Below are positions 8,132-16,308 of a DNA stretch of 64,000 bases, in pieces. The notes beneath the pieces were generated by a model. That model did no database searches. It worked only from the letters and a program-made list of their open reading frames with translations, and was not told the origin of the DNA. The number at the start of each line of letters is the position of its first letter. Within the stretch, counting starts at the first letter, position 1. Position numbers and translations under genes: made by a program. The stretch comes from Pirellulales bacterium (GTDB lineage: Bacteria > Planctomycetota > Planctomycetia > Pirellulales > Lacipirellulaceae): the NCBI GenBank assembly GCA_028279215.1, contig JANQOF010000015.1, positions 82,762 to 146,761 on the forward strand. The letters are read 5' to 3'.

Positions 8132-8401
8132 CTACTTGAAGTAGGCAGTAATCACGCCGTCCGACGGTCGGGCGATGATGTGGCTCGAGATCAGCTCGCC
8201 CACTTGGCTGGCTGCCGAAGCGCCTGCCTCAACCGCTGCCCGCACGCTGCCGACATCGCCGCTAACGACCGTGGTGACCAAACCGCCGCCCAAGTCCACG
8301 CGCTTCTCAACGGTGACGTTGGCAGCCTTCGCCATGGCGTCGGTGGCCTCGACCAACGGCACCAAGCCTTTTGTTTCTACTAGTCCAATTGCTTGTTGCA
8401 T
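8132..8401 (-). CDS. BMC-H hexameric shell protein (second copy)
   Basis: An 89-residue single-domain BMC-H (Pfam00936 type) protein forming hexagonal facet tiles. [29 protein letters not shown] is the standard start with the edge segment, and the pore loop reads DLGGGLVTTVVSGDV. The AGASAA helix and the ending IARPSDGVI fit PduA-like proteins. Its pore loop differs from the neighbouring copy (GGG instead of GAG), so the two hexamers may have different pores. It is 42 bases from the first copy. Confidence 0.95.
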   Translation of the reverse strand: MQQAIGLVETKGLVPLVEATDAMAKAANVTVEKRVDLGGGLVTTVVSGDVGSVRAAVEAGASAASQVGELISSHIIARPSDGVITAYFK

Positions 8402-8443
8402 GATTGACCTTTCACATCGAAGTAGTTGGAGTCTATGGGGTGT

Positions 8444-8743
8444 TTAGCTCTTTGCCGATGGCGTCTTTTTCTTCAGCACCGACTCGACGTCCTCGTGCGG
8501 GCGCGGAATCACCTGCACGCTGATTACCTCGCCAACTCGCCCAGCGGCGGTGGCGCCGGCATCGGTGGCTGCTTTCACTGCAGCAACGTCACCCGTTACG
8601 AATACGGCCGCCAAACCGGCGCCCACTTTGTCCCACGACTGGAACGTTACGTTCGCTGCCTTGAGCATCGCGTCGGTCGCTTCGACCAGGGGAGTGAATC
8701 CCTTGGTCTCGATCATGCCGAGCGCTTCGACTGTCTTTGCCAT
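8444..8743 (-). CDS. BMC-H hexameric shell protein (first copy)
   Basis: A 99-residue BMC-H shell protein: [26 protein letters not shown] at the N-terminus, pore loop [15 protein letters not shown], and [22 protein letters not shown] at the end, giving a lysine-rich tail about ten residues longer than the other copy. It forms the shell facets. A 91-base gap separates it from pduL, longer than other gaps in the operon and a possible place for an internal promoter or processing site. Confidence 0.95.
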   Translation of the reverse strand: MAKTVEALGMIETKGFTPLVEATDAMLKAANVTFQSWDKVGAGLAAVFVTGDVAAVKAATDAGATAAGRVGEVISVQVIPRPHEDVESVLKKKTPSAKS

Positions 8744-8834
8744 CTTGTGGTCCTCGCTGTCAAATCGAAAAAGTCAACTACTCCGTTACAACGGGTTCGC
8801 GGGCGTGCCGCGAACATCGATCCTTAAACCGTGG

Positions 8835-9545
8835 CTAGTGCGATTGGCACTGGCACGGCTGTTGTTTCTCAAGCGTCACTTTGGTTGCGTTGTCGAGGTC
8901 GGCGGCGTTACCTTCATCGGTATCGACGTGCACCTCGAGCTTGCTGGTCGCGTCGGCCCGCACTAATAGGTCTTCCATCACCACACTGCTAGACGATTCG
9001 ATGCGCAGGTTCATCCGATCGCCGTTTTTCACGCCGTAAAACTCGGCGTCGTGGCTATTCATGTGGACGTGCCGCTCTGCCCGAATCACTCCCTCGGCCA
9101 ATTCCACCGCGCCGGCGGGTCCAACGAGCACGCAGCCAGGCGTACCCTTGATCTTGCCGCTCGCTCGCACGGGGAGGTTGATTCCGAGCGAGATGCCATC
9201 GGTAAAGGCCAGTTCTACCTGACTATACGACCGCGTGGGTCCCAGTACCCGAACGCTCGGCAGCATTCGTCGCCGTGGCCCGACCACCATCACGGTTTCT
9301 TTGGCCGCGTAGAATCCGTCTTGATAGAGATCTTTGTCCGGCGTGAGCGTACGACCAGGGCCAAACAGCTTCTCTACGTGCTCGTCGGTTAGGTGTACGT
9401 GCCGAGCTGAGACACTCACCACAAGCTCAGGCTCCGTGGGTGCAACATTTGCATGCCCATTAGAAACCGGAAACGCAAACTGCCGCTGCACGATTTCGCG
9501 AACGATTCGTTCGATGTCGGTTTGCTGAAGGGTTGTACTGCTCAT
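8835..9545 (-). CDS. pduL: PduL-type phosphotransacylase with N-terminal encapsulation peptide
   Basis: A 236-residue PduL-family enzyme that exchanges CoA for phosphate on lactoyl- or propionyl-CoA, recycling CoA inside the shell. SARHVHLT (His49, His51) and the second-repeat [15 protein letters not shown] carry the zinc-binding histidines of the two PduL domains. Residues about 5-23 ([19 protein letters not shown]) are an amphipathic targeting helix, then a linker (24-40). The tail CQCQSH contains two cysteines and a histidine not usually seen. It follows the DeoR gene by 24 bases and is the first enzyme gene of the operon. Confidence 0.95.
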   Translation of the reverse strand: MSSTTLQQTDIERIVREIVQRQFAFPVSNGHANVAPTEPELVVSVSARHVHLTDEHVEKLFGPGRTLTPDKDLYQDGFYAAKETVMVVGPRRRMLPSVRVLGPTRSYSQVELAFTDGISLGINLPVRASGKIKGTPGCVLVGPAGAVELAEGVIRAERHVHMNSHDAEFYGVKNGDRMNLRIESSSSVVMEDLLVRADATSKLEVHVDTDEGNAADLDNATKVTLEKQQPCQCQSH

Positions 9546-9569
9546 GCCTGCGTCTTCTATCCGAGAGTT

Positions 9570-10367
9570 TCAATCACTGGTGTCGTTGGATGGGCTCGCA
9601 TCGCTGGCCACCTCCTCCGCCAGCGATAGCTCTACTCCAGCCCCGGCGAGCGGTTCATGCCACTCTTCATCCAGTTGGCTGTCGACCACGACTCGGTCGA
9701 TGTCGTTCAATTTGCAGACGGGAGCAATGCTCTGGTGGCCAAACTTGGTGCTGTCGGCCACCAGCAACACTTCGTCGGCCGCAGCGATCATCGCTCTTTG
9801 GGTGCTGGCGGTCATGTGGTTGCTGTTGTACAAGCCCGACTCCGTGACTCCGGCCGCGCTAATCACCGCTGTTCGCACTCTTAGCGCCGCGAGCATTTCC
9901 TCGGCGTAGGCTCCCAGCAACACACCTGACCTGCTGTGCAAGTACCCACCCACGAGAATCAACTCGACCTCGGGCCGCGAGCTGAACAGGTTGGCAACTG
10001 GCAACGAATTGGTGACCACTTGCAGCGGCCGCCCGGCGAGCAATTGGGCCAACTCGTAAGTCGTGCTGCCGCCGTCGAGCAGCAGCGAATCCACCTCTTC
10101 AACCAGCGCGGCCGCAACCCGTGCAATCGCCCGCTTCTTGCTCCACTCCGACGCTTGCCTGCTGCGGAAATGCGACAGGTCGGGGGACGGCCCAGCGTAA
10201 AACGCCCCTCCATGAGTCCGCCGCGCCAGCCCGTCCTGCTCCAGATGGGCCAAGTCGCGACGAACGGTGGACTCCGAGACTTGCAGCCTTTCCGCCAAAT
10301 CTGGAAGCGACGCAAATCCTTGTGTGCGAACAAGTTCCAGCAGATTGTGTCGGCGTTCTTCGACCAT
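9570..10367 (-). CDS. DeoR/GlpR-family transcriptional regulator of the BMC operon
   Basis: A 265-residue DeoR-family protein. The N-terminal winged helix-turn-helix reads LPDLAERLQVSESTVRRDLA (residues about 20-39) followed by the GLARRTHGGAF wing typical of the family. The C-terminal DeoRC sugar-phosphate sensor domain holds LLLDGGSTTYELAQLL and VISAAGV, the phosphate-binding segments. It probably represses the operon until a sugar phosphate such as fuculose- or rhamnulose-1-phosphate binds; this follows the family, not data. It is the first gene of the operon and transcribed with it. Confidence 0.93.
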   Translation of the reverse strand: MVEERRHNLLELVRTQGFASLPDLAERLQVSESTVRRDLAHLEQDGLARRTHGGAFYAGPSPDLSHFRSRQASEWSKKRAIARVAAALVEEVDSLLLDGGSTTYELAQLLAGRPLQVVTNSLPVANLFSSRPEVELILVGGYLHSRSGVLLGAYAEEMLAALRVRTAVISAAGVTESGLYNSNHMTASTQRAMIAAADEVLLVADSTKFGHQSIAPVCKLNDIDRVVVDSQLDEEWHEPLAGAGVELSLAEEVASDASPSNDTSD

Positions 10368-10593
10368 GGCGGCAATGCGTTGCTCGATTTCCTCCGTATG
10401 TAAGCGCCATTTTGCGCGATAAAGATGGAATATTCAATCAAAAAACGGAATCATATGGAAGATTTATTTCATTAACTGTCGATTTCGATTGTCCTTTGGA
10501 CCTAAATCATTGTTGTGACGCCGGTTGCGTCGGAGAGTTTGCCACCTTTATGATCAAGCCGCTCGCTGCTCGTTTTCATCCACGCGGTGCGTC
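10368..10593. promoter_or_regulatory. Divergent promoter region of the BMC operon and biotin ligase gene
   Basis: A 226-base AT-rich space between the divergent starts of the DeoR gene and birA. It includes the palindrome GAATATTC (10428-10435) and nearby GGAAT/GGAA repeats (10427-10460), which could be regulator sites. I could not place a convincing -35/-10 pair on either strand. The operon promoter must lie here unless transcription starts inside a gene. Confidence 0.45.
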
Positions 10594-11379
10594 ATGAACC
10601 CTGATCCGTTGGAGTTGTCACGAATCTCGCACGAAACGTGGGTCGACCGCGTCCACTACTTTGAAAGCACCGATTCGACGAACAATCGAGCTCTAGAGCA
10701 CGCCGAGGCGTCCCGGGATTCGCTCGTGGAGCTATTCGTTGCCGAGAAACAAACAGTTGGGCGCGGTCGCGGCAGCAACACTTGGTGGTCGGGTCCGGGT
10801 GCGCTTACTTGGAGCCTGCTTTCGCGCCCGCTCGACGTGCCGATTGCCCATCTGCCGCAGGTTTCTCTGTCGATAGGCGCTGCGATTTGCGACGCCGTGG
10901 ATCACTTTGTCGCGGGTGACGTTACGCTCAAATGGCCCAACGATGTCTACCTCAATGGGCGAAAGGTGGCTGGAATACTGATCGAACGCGTCGGCGACCC
11001 CGGGCTGCGGGTCGTCATCGGCGTTGGCCTGAACGTGAATAACTCGGTCGGCGCGGCACCCACTGAGCTTCAAGACACGGCAATTGCCATGACCGACGTG
11101 GTTGGCCACGCGGGTCAAGTCTTTGATCGTTCGGCCGTGCTGATCGAGTGCCTGCGCCAAATCGAACAGTACTTCGACCGCTTCCTGGCACAAGACTCCA
11201 CTCTCGCCGCCACGTGGCGAGCCCGGTCGCTGCTCACAGGGCGACAAGTCCGCCTTGCGACAGGAAAAGGCGAAACGGTTGGCTATTGCGAAGGACTGGC
11301 CGACGACGGCGCGCTCGTGTTACAAACTGACACTGGCCAGCAGAAGTGTTACGGGGGAGTTGTCACAGAATTCGATTGA
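10594..11379 (+). CDS. birA: Biotin--[acetyl-CoA-carboxylase] ligase
   Basis: A 261-residue biotin protein ligase that activates biotin with ATP and attaches it to a lysine of carrier domains. STDSTNNRALE at the start of the catalytic domain, the biotin/AMP loop VGRGRGSNTW, and LKWPNDVYLNGRKVAGIL are diagnostic. It has no N-terminal DNA-binding domain, so it is a class I, non-regulatory ligase. The C-terminal SH3-like domain is present. ATG 10594 is used because upstream frame residues are not family-like. It stands directly before a biotin-dependent decarboxylase gene set whose alpha subunit carries the biotin lysine. Confidence 0.93.
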   Translation: MNPDPLELSRISHETWVDRVHYFESTDSTNNRALEHAEASRDSLVELFVAEKQTVGRGRGSNTWWSGPGALTWSLLSRPLDVPIAHLPQVSLSIGAAICDAVDHFVAGDVTLKWPNDVYLNGRKVAGILIERVGDPGLRVVIGVGLNVNNSVGAAPTELQDTAIAMTDVVGHAGQVFDRSAVLIECLRQIEQYFDRFLAQDSTLAATWRARSLLTGRQVRLATGKGETVGYCEGLADDGALVLQTDTGQQKCYGGVVTEFD

Positions 11380-11487
11380 ATCGTTCTGACTCCCCAATTC
11401 AATTTTACCCACTGGCCAACTATTCTAGGTGTCTCACCAAGTTCACTACACGCGGATGTTCCGCATCCTTCGGCTCAGGATTGCGTT

Positions 11488-11802
11488 GTGACAAACTATT
11501 GGCTGCTGGCTCAGAGCGACAGCGAAACCTCATTGAGCGGCTGGGAGGCGATTGTCGAAGGCAACGGCATCGCCATTTCAGTCACGGGAATGCTGATCGT
11601 CTTTACCGCGTTGGTGTTCATCTCGGTGTTTATCGCCTTGATGCCCAGATTGTTGGAATTGCTCGATCCAATCCTTCCCAAAGTTCATTCCCATGTCGCT
11701 CCGCCGACTCCCCAGGAGCGAATGCCACAGGATCGCGAGAAGGTTGTGGCGGCCATTGGCCTGGTGCTGCATACCGAGTTGCAGAAGATCACCAACAATT
11801 AG
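11488..11802 (+). CDS. oadG: Na+-pumping decarboxylase gamma subunit (OadG-like)
   Basis: A 104-residue protein starting at GTG 11488. It has one membrane helix (about residues 30-52, ISVTGMLIVFTALVFISVFI), then a Pro-rich linker and a C-terminal helix (DREKVVAAIGLVLHTELQ), the layout of OadG/MmdD gamma subunits that anchor the alpha subunit to the membrane pump. It is followed 51 bases later by the beta subunit. The gamma call relies on topology, length and neighbours as much as on sequence. Confidence 0.82.
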   Translation: MTNYWLLAQSDSETSLSGWEAIVEGNGIAISVTGMLIVFTALVFISVFIALMPRLLELLDPILPKVHSHVAPPTPQERMPQDREKVVAAIGLVLHTELQKITNN

Positions 11803-11853
11803 CGACCGGGTAGCGACAACTGTCAGCGTATCGACCACGCCAGATCGAGTTCA

Positions 11854-13083
11854 ATGGAAACGTTCAATCAGTTCGTCGAGACGACTGGCTTTGTCAACAT
11901 GAGTGTTGGCAACGCCGCGATGATTCTCATCGGTCTGGTGTTCATCGCCCTGGCGATTATCAAAGACTACGAGCCGCTGCTGTTGGTGCCCATTGGCTTT
12001 GGGATTCTCATCGGCAACATCCCGACGCCAGCCGACATGCCGTTGGGTGTGTACAGCGGCGGCGGCATCGTGGTTGAGGATGGCCAAGTGGTTACGGAGA
12101 GCGTCGACATTCGCGATTCGCAGGGCGAGATCGTCCAACAGGAACAGGTAGCCTACGACTTCGGTAGCGTGCTCAGCTACATCTACTTCGGAGTGAGCCA
12201 GGGTATTTTTCCGCCCCTCATCTTTCTGGGCATCGGCGCGATGACCGATTTTTCGACCATGCTGTCGAATCCCAAACTGGTGCTGTTGGGTGCGGCCGCG
12301 CAGACAGGTATTTTCCTGACTCTGCTCGGCGCGCTGTATCTTGGATTCGCTCCGAAGGCCGCCGCAGCGATTGGAATCATCGGCGGGGCCGACGGTCCCA
12401 CGGCCATTTTTCTCGCGTCGAAGTTGGCTCCGGAACTGCTGGGCGCCATTGCCATTGCAGCCTACTCCTACATGGCGTTGGTGCCGGTGATTCAGCCGCC
12501 CATCATGAATCTACTTACCACGCGCGAAGAGCGGCTTATCCACATGAAGCCACCGCGGCACGTGAGCCGCCGCGAAAAGATCATTTTTCCTATTGCCGCG
12601 TTCCTAATCTGTACGATGATTGCGCCCGGCTCGATTGTTTTGATTGGCATGTTGTTCCTTGGAAACCTGCTTAAGGAAAGTACGGTCACCGAACGTCTGG
12701 CGGCGAGCGCACGCACAGCGATGATTGACATCGTAACGATCCTGCTTGGGTTTTCGGTGGGCGCCAGCACCGACGCTGATCAGTTCCTCACCCGCGACTC
12801 GCTCATGATCTTTGGCCTGGGCGCGCTTTCGTTCGGCATTGCCACGGCCAGCGGAGTGCTCTTTGCCAAGTTCATGAACCTTTTCCTGACGCACAAGATC
12901 AACCCGTTGGTCGGCGCGGCGGGTGTATCGGCCGTCCCCGACTCAGCCCGTGTGGTACAGATGGTCGGCCAAAAAGAGGACCCCCACAACTTCTTGCTGA
13001 TGCACGCTATGGCTCCCAATGTTGCCGGAGTCATCGGCTCGGCAGTAGCGGCGGGCGTTCTGTGGAGCGTATTGGCGAAATGA
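11854..13083 (+). CDS. oadB: Na+-translocating decarboxylase beta subunit (OadB-like)
   Basis: A 409-residue polytopic membrane protein that couples decarboxylation of carboxybiotin to Na+ export. Family segments seen include PLLLVPIGFGILIGNIP, FPPLIFLGIGAMTDFSTML, the GIIGGADGPTAIF motif with the ion-binding Asp, and NPLVGAAGVSAVPDSARVVQ near the C-terminus. A hydrophilic insertion (about residues 70-105, acidic with VEDGQ and DIRDSQGE) lies between the first membrane segments. Transcribed with the gamma subunit before it and the alpha subunit 217 bases after. Confidence 0.95.
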   Translation: METFNQFVETTGFVNMSVGNAAMILIGLVFIALAIIKDYEPLLLVPIGFGILIGNIPTPADMPLGVYSGGGIVVEDGQVVTESVDIRDSQGEIVQQEQVAYDFGSVLSYIYFGVSQGIFPPLIFLGIGAMTDFSTMLSNPKLVLLGAAAQTGIFLTLLGALYLGFAPKAAAAIGIIGGADGPTAIFLASKLAPELLGAIAIAAYSYMALVPVIQPPIMNLLTTREERLIHMKPPRHVSRREKIIFPIAAFLICTMIAPGSIVLIGMLFLGNLLKESTVTERLAASARTAMIDIVTILLGFSVGASTDADQFLTRDSLMIFGLGALSFGIATASGVLFAKFMNLFLTHKINPLVGAAGVSAVPDSARVVQMVGQKEDPHNFLLMHAMAPNVAGVIGSAVAAGVLWSVLAK

Positions 13084-13093
13084 CCAGGAAGCT

Positions 13094-13275
13094 AAGCACA
13101 GAGTACACAGGGGTTACAGAGAGAAACTTTGAGACGTCGAATCGACTCTGCAGTTGTGTCGGACCGCAGTCGATTCTCGAGAGTTCGATGTGTGGCAATG
13201 AACTCGCCAAGGCGTGCAACTTTCAATCAACTTCGCATGAGTAACGAAGTCCTCATAGTTCTCCGTGCTCTTTGT
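13094..13275. repeat. CACAGAG-type repeats bounding a short gene-less stretch
   Basis: At 13094-13127 the text AAGCACAGAGTACACAGG and a further TTACAGAGAG occur; at 13257-13275 the opposite-strand form (CTCCGTGCTCTTTGTGG) occurs. The same pair of motifs bounds the GxxExxY gene at 15251-15634. The 130 bases between them here hold no recognisable coding remnant. This interrupts the beta-alpha spacer of the decarboxylase operon. Confidence 0.5.
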
Positions 13276-13299
13276 GGGTAAGTCAGTAAAGAGAAAGCT

Positions 13300-15108
13300 G
13301 TGTCCAAGAAAAAAGTTGACTTCATGTGCACCGCGTTTCGCGACGGGTTTCAGTCCGTTTATGGGGCGCGGGTGCAAACCAAGGATTTCCTGCCGGCGCT
13401 CGAGGCGGCGCGGGACGCCGGGATCGACTACTTCGAGGCAGGCGGTGGCGCGCGATTTCAGTCGCTGTACTTCTACTGTCAGGAAGACGCGTTCGACATG
13501 ATAGACGCCTTCCGCGAGACCGCCGGGCCCGACGCCAATTTGCAAACGCTCGCACGTGGTGTGAATGTGGTCGGGCTCGAGTCTCAGTCGAGCGACGTCA
13601 TCAAGATGCACGCCGACTTGTTCAAGAAGCACGGCATCACCACCGTTCGCAACTTCGATGCACTTAACGACGTTAACAATCTCATTTACAGCGGCCAGTG
13701 CATTGTCGACGCAGGTCTGCTCCATCAAGTTGTGGTGACCATGATGGAACTACCGCCCGGCTGCAAAGGAGCGCACGATGCCGACTTTTACGCGAAGACG
13801 CTGCAGCGGATTCTCGATGCCGACATTCCTTACGATGCGGTTTGCTTCAAAGATGCCTCGGGCACGGCGGTGCCTTCGAAGGTGTACGAAACGATCAAGC
13901 GCGCACGTAAGATGCTGCCGGCAGATGCCTATATTCACTTCCACACGCACGAAACGGCGGGTGTGAGTGTGCTTGCGAATAAGGCGGCGCTCGACGCCGG
14001 CGCGAATGCGATCGATCTGTCCCTGGCCCCTTGCTCTGGCGGAACTTGCCAGCCTGACGTCCTCGTGATGTGGCACGCACTGCGAGGCAGTGAGTACGAA
14101 CTGGACATCGACATCGACAAGGTGCGCGACGCGGAGGAAGTGTTTAAGGAGTGCATGAGCGACTACTTCTTGCCGCCCGAAGCCGTGGCGGTCGAGCCGC
14201 TCATCCCCTGGAGCCCTATGCCGGGCGGCGCGCTGACAGCCAATACCCAAATGCTTCGCGACAACGGCATCATGGCCAAATACCCCGACATGATTCGCGC
14301 CATGAGCGAGGTGGTGCGGCTTGGTGGGTACGGCACGTCGGTCACACCCGTTTCGCAGTTCTATTTTCAACAAGCGTTCAATAACGTGATGTTCGGCGAG
14401 TGGGAGAAGATTGCCGAGTCGTACGGGCAGATGGTGCTTGGCTACTTTGGCAAAACTCCGGTGCAGCCCGATCCGAGAGTGGTGGAGCTTGCCTCAAAGC
14501 AATTGGGACTTGAGCCGACCACCGAACCGCCGCTGGAGCGCAACGACGCTGACTCGAGCAAGGGGCTCGAAGCGGCGCGCAAGAAGCTCCAAGAACACAA
14601 CTTGCCCGAGACCGACGAGAACCTGTTCATCGTCGCGACATGCAAAGAAAAGGGGCTAGCATTTCTTCAAGGCAACGCCGAGCTTGGTATTCGCAAGATC
14701 GACAAGACTGCCGAGGCAACTGCCACTCCGCCTGCGCCCGACCAGCCGGCCGAGTACACAGTGACCGTCGACGGCAAGGATTACTTCCTCGCGTTCAACG
14801 GCAACAACGTGGTGGTCGATGGCAACGTGTACCAGGTTTCACTCAAGCCGCGTTCGGACGCGAGTGACAACTCTGCGCCCGCATCCACCGGCGCTACCAC
14901 TCCGGTGAAAGCCCAAATGCCAGGCGTGCTGCTCAAAGCGCACGTGAATGTGGGCGACCAAGTCAACTCGGGCCAAGCCATCTTCGTCCTCGAGGCGATG
15001 AAGATGGAAGTCCCCGTCGCCGCCCCATGCGACGGGGTGGTCAAGGAAGTAAGGGTCACGCCGGGGCAGCAAATCGCCAATGGGCAAGAGTTGGCGGTAT
15101 TGGGGTAG
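13300..15108 (+). CDS. oadA: Biotin-dependent decarboxylase alpha subunit (oxaloacetate decarboxylase/pyruvate carboxylase B type)
   Basis: A 602-residue protein with an N-terminal carboxyltransferase TIM barrel and a C-terminal biotinyl domain. The metal-binding Asp15 (FRDG), Lys184 (FKDASG), His215 and His217 (HFHTHE) fit the family, and Lys568 in EAMKMEV is the biotin site. The barrel start (TAFRDGFQSVYGARV) is unlike the usual TLRDAHQS, so this is a divergent branch and substrate (oxaloacetate or another 2-oxoacid/acyl-CoA) is uncertain. Start is GTG 13300 behind AGAGAAAG. It forms a unit with the gamma and beta subunits and birA upstream. Confidence 0.88.
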   Translation: MSKKKVDFMCTAFRDGFQSVYGARVQTKDFLPALEAARDAGIDYFEAGGGARFQSLYFYCQEDAFDMIDAFRETAGPDANLQTLARGVNVVGLESQSSDVIKMHADLFKKHGITTVRNFDALNDVNNLIYSGQCIVDAGLLHQVVVTMMELPPGCKGAHDADFYAKTLQRILDADIPYDAVCFKDASGTAVPSKVYETIKRARKMLPADAYIHFHTHETAGVSVLANKAALDAGANAIDLSLAPCSGGTCQPDVLVMWHALRGSEYELDIDIDKVRDAEEVFKECMSDYFLPPEAVAVEPLIPWSPMPGGALTANTQMLRDNGIMAKYPDMIRAMSEVVRLGGYGTSVTPVSQFYFQQAFNNVMFGEWEKIAESYGQMVLGYFGKTPVQPDPRVVELASKQLGLEPTTEPPLERNDADSSKGLEAARKKLQEHNLPETDENLFIVATCKEKGLAFLQGNAELGIRKIDKTAEATATPPAPDQPAEYTVTVDGKDYFLAFNGNNVVVDGNVYQVSLKPRSDASDNSAPASTGATTPVKAQMPGVLLKAHVNVGDQVNSGQAIFVLEAMKMEVPVAAPCDGVVKEVRVTPGQQIANGQELAVLG

Positions 15109-15210
15109 GGCAGGGAACAGGAGAGAACCGGAGGGTGTAGAGCCCCGGCAATTCTGAACTCTGCGCCTTTCGCGATTCGTCAGCGTCTGAGCCCTCAGGC
15201 ACATTGATTA

Positions 15211-15240
15211 AGCACAGAGAGCACAGAGGACTCTGAGGAG
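15211..15240. repeat. CACAGAG-type repeat, left flank of GxxExxY gene
   Basis: Two direct copies AGCACAGAGAGCACAGAGG followed by a CTCTGAGGAG element, immediately after the stop of the GxxExxY gene (minus strand). An inverted counterpart lies at 15633-15668. Confidence 0.55.
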
Positions 15241-15250
15241 TTAAACCTGC

Positions 15251-15634
15251 TTAGGCGACGAAACGATGAACGCCGTCCTTAAGCAGTTCGACATGGAAGT
15301 TGATCAGTAGCCCAACTGGGAAGCTGCCTATTTTGAAGTACGATGTTACCTGAGCTTTGTCGATGGGCGTGAGTTCTCGCACTGCCTTACATTCCACAAC
15401 CACAATGTTCTCTACCAACAGGTCGACTCGACATCCAAGTTCAACCTGAAACCCGTCGTAATTCAGCGGCATCTCAACCTGGGCCGAGACTTGGTATCCG
15501 CGCCGAACCAATTCAAACTGCAGGCACTTTTCATAGGCCGATTCAAGCAACCCAGGCCCCAGGGCTCGATGGACCTTTATCGCAGCGTCCACAATCGAAC
15601 CCGTTATCTTGTTCACTTGATCATCGACCATCAA
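15251..15634 (-). CDS. GxxExxY protein (PD-(D/E)xK-like fold)
   Basis: A 127-residue member of the GxxExxY family. The name-giving motif is GLLESAY (residues 28-34), and the likely nuclease-type core is Asp71 then Glu81 and Lys83 (ECK), resembling PD-(D/E)xK enzymes. Biological role of the family is not established; the fold suggests nucleic-acid binding or cleavage. The gene is closely bounded on both sides by CACAGAG/CTCTGTG repeats in opposite orientation, suggesting it moves or is inherited as a small cassette. Confidence 0.88.
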   Translation of the reverse strand: MMVDDQVNKITGSIVDAAIKVHRALGPGLLESAYEKCLQFELVRRGYQVSAQVEMPLNYDGFQVELGCRVDLLVENIVVVECKAVRELTPIDKAQVTSYFKIGSFPVGLLINFHVELLKDGVHRFVA

Positions 15635-15668
15635 TCTCTCTGAGATCTCTGCGGCCTCTGTGGTTAAC
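15633..15668. repeat. CTCTGTG-type repeat, right flank of GxxExxY gene
   Basis: Overlapping the start of the GxxExxY gene and extending upstream: CTCTCTGAGATCTCTG then GCCTCTGTGGTTAACC. It is the opposite-strand version of the repeat at 15211-15240, so the gene sits inside an imperfect inverted repeat. Confidence 0.5.
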
Positions 15669-15687
15669 CGTTGTTTGGTTACGCCGT

Positions 15688-16194
15688 TTAGCTAGCGGCA
15701 GAGTCGCCAGGCCCGTACATCCCCGGCGCACTGATGCCGTTCAGTCGTAAGTAGGTGATCAGGATCGCGCGGTGGTGGACGATGTGGTTCATTACGAAGC
15801 CGCGGATCACGGCCGCGCGGGGCATGGTCATTAGCGTTTCGCCTTGCTGCAACAGCGACCACGGCTCGCCCATTTTCTCATCCACGGCTTCTTCGAGCGC
15901 TGCTCTGGCTTCGGTCACATTCTTGTCGAACAACTCCAGGATTTCTTTGGTGGTGGCGAGGGTGGGTGTCTGGTACATCTCGCCGCCTGGCGGATGCACG
16001 TCGAACGAATCGTTCACCAAGGTTGGCGCTGCCCAACTCAATATGTCGGCGAGGTGATTGGCGTTCCAACCAAGTGTGTGCGTTGACTCGGTCGCCTGCC
16101 AGTCGAACTTGTCTTCCGGAACCAACTCGAGCACTTTGCGCGTGTTGGCCATCTCTTGATCGAACTCCGGCAGAATGCTCTGAGCGTAGGTCAT
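15688..16194 (-). CDS. DinB-family four-helix protein
   Basis: A 168-residue DinB/YfiT-like protein. Three histidines that would bind a metal sit at HLADIL (first helix pair) and in the helix NHIVHHRAILITYLRLNG near the C-terminus, the standard DinB pattern. Members include thiol-dependent transferases and stress proteins; many have no known function. ATG 16194 is preferred to an upstream in-frame start because CAGGAG lies 7 bases ahead of it and a good promoter lies at 16237-16264. Confidence 0.85.
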   Translation of the reverse strand: MTYAQSILPEFDQEMANTRKVLELVPEDKFDWQATESTHTLGWNANHLADILSWAAPTLVNDSFDVHPPGGEMYQTPTLATTKEILELFDKNVTEARAALEEAVDEKMGEPWSLLQQGETLMTMPRAAVIRGFVMNHIVHHRAILITYLRLNGISAPGMYGPGDSAAS

Positions 16195-16236
16195 TTTCGT
16201 GCTCCTGTTGATTGAAGTTGCCCATCGATCGCGGTT

Positions 16237-16264
16237 AATATACACACGTACATTATTCTGTAAA
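16237..16264 (-). promoter_or_regulatory. Sigma70-type promoter for the DinB-family gene
   Basis: On the minus strand a TTTACA -35 (16264-16259) and a TATATT -10 (16242-16237) are separated by 16 bases. Each matches the consensus in five of six positions. Transcription would start near 16230, about 36 bases before the chosen ATG. Confidence 0.6.
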
Positions 16265-16308
16265 GCGCCGCTGCCTTGCCCGCGTCTAATTCTTATTGGC
16301 GCCTTGGC

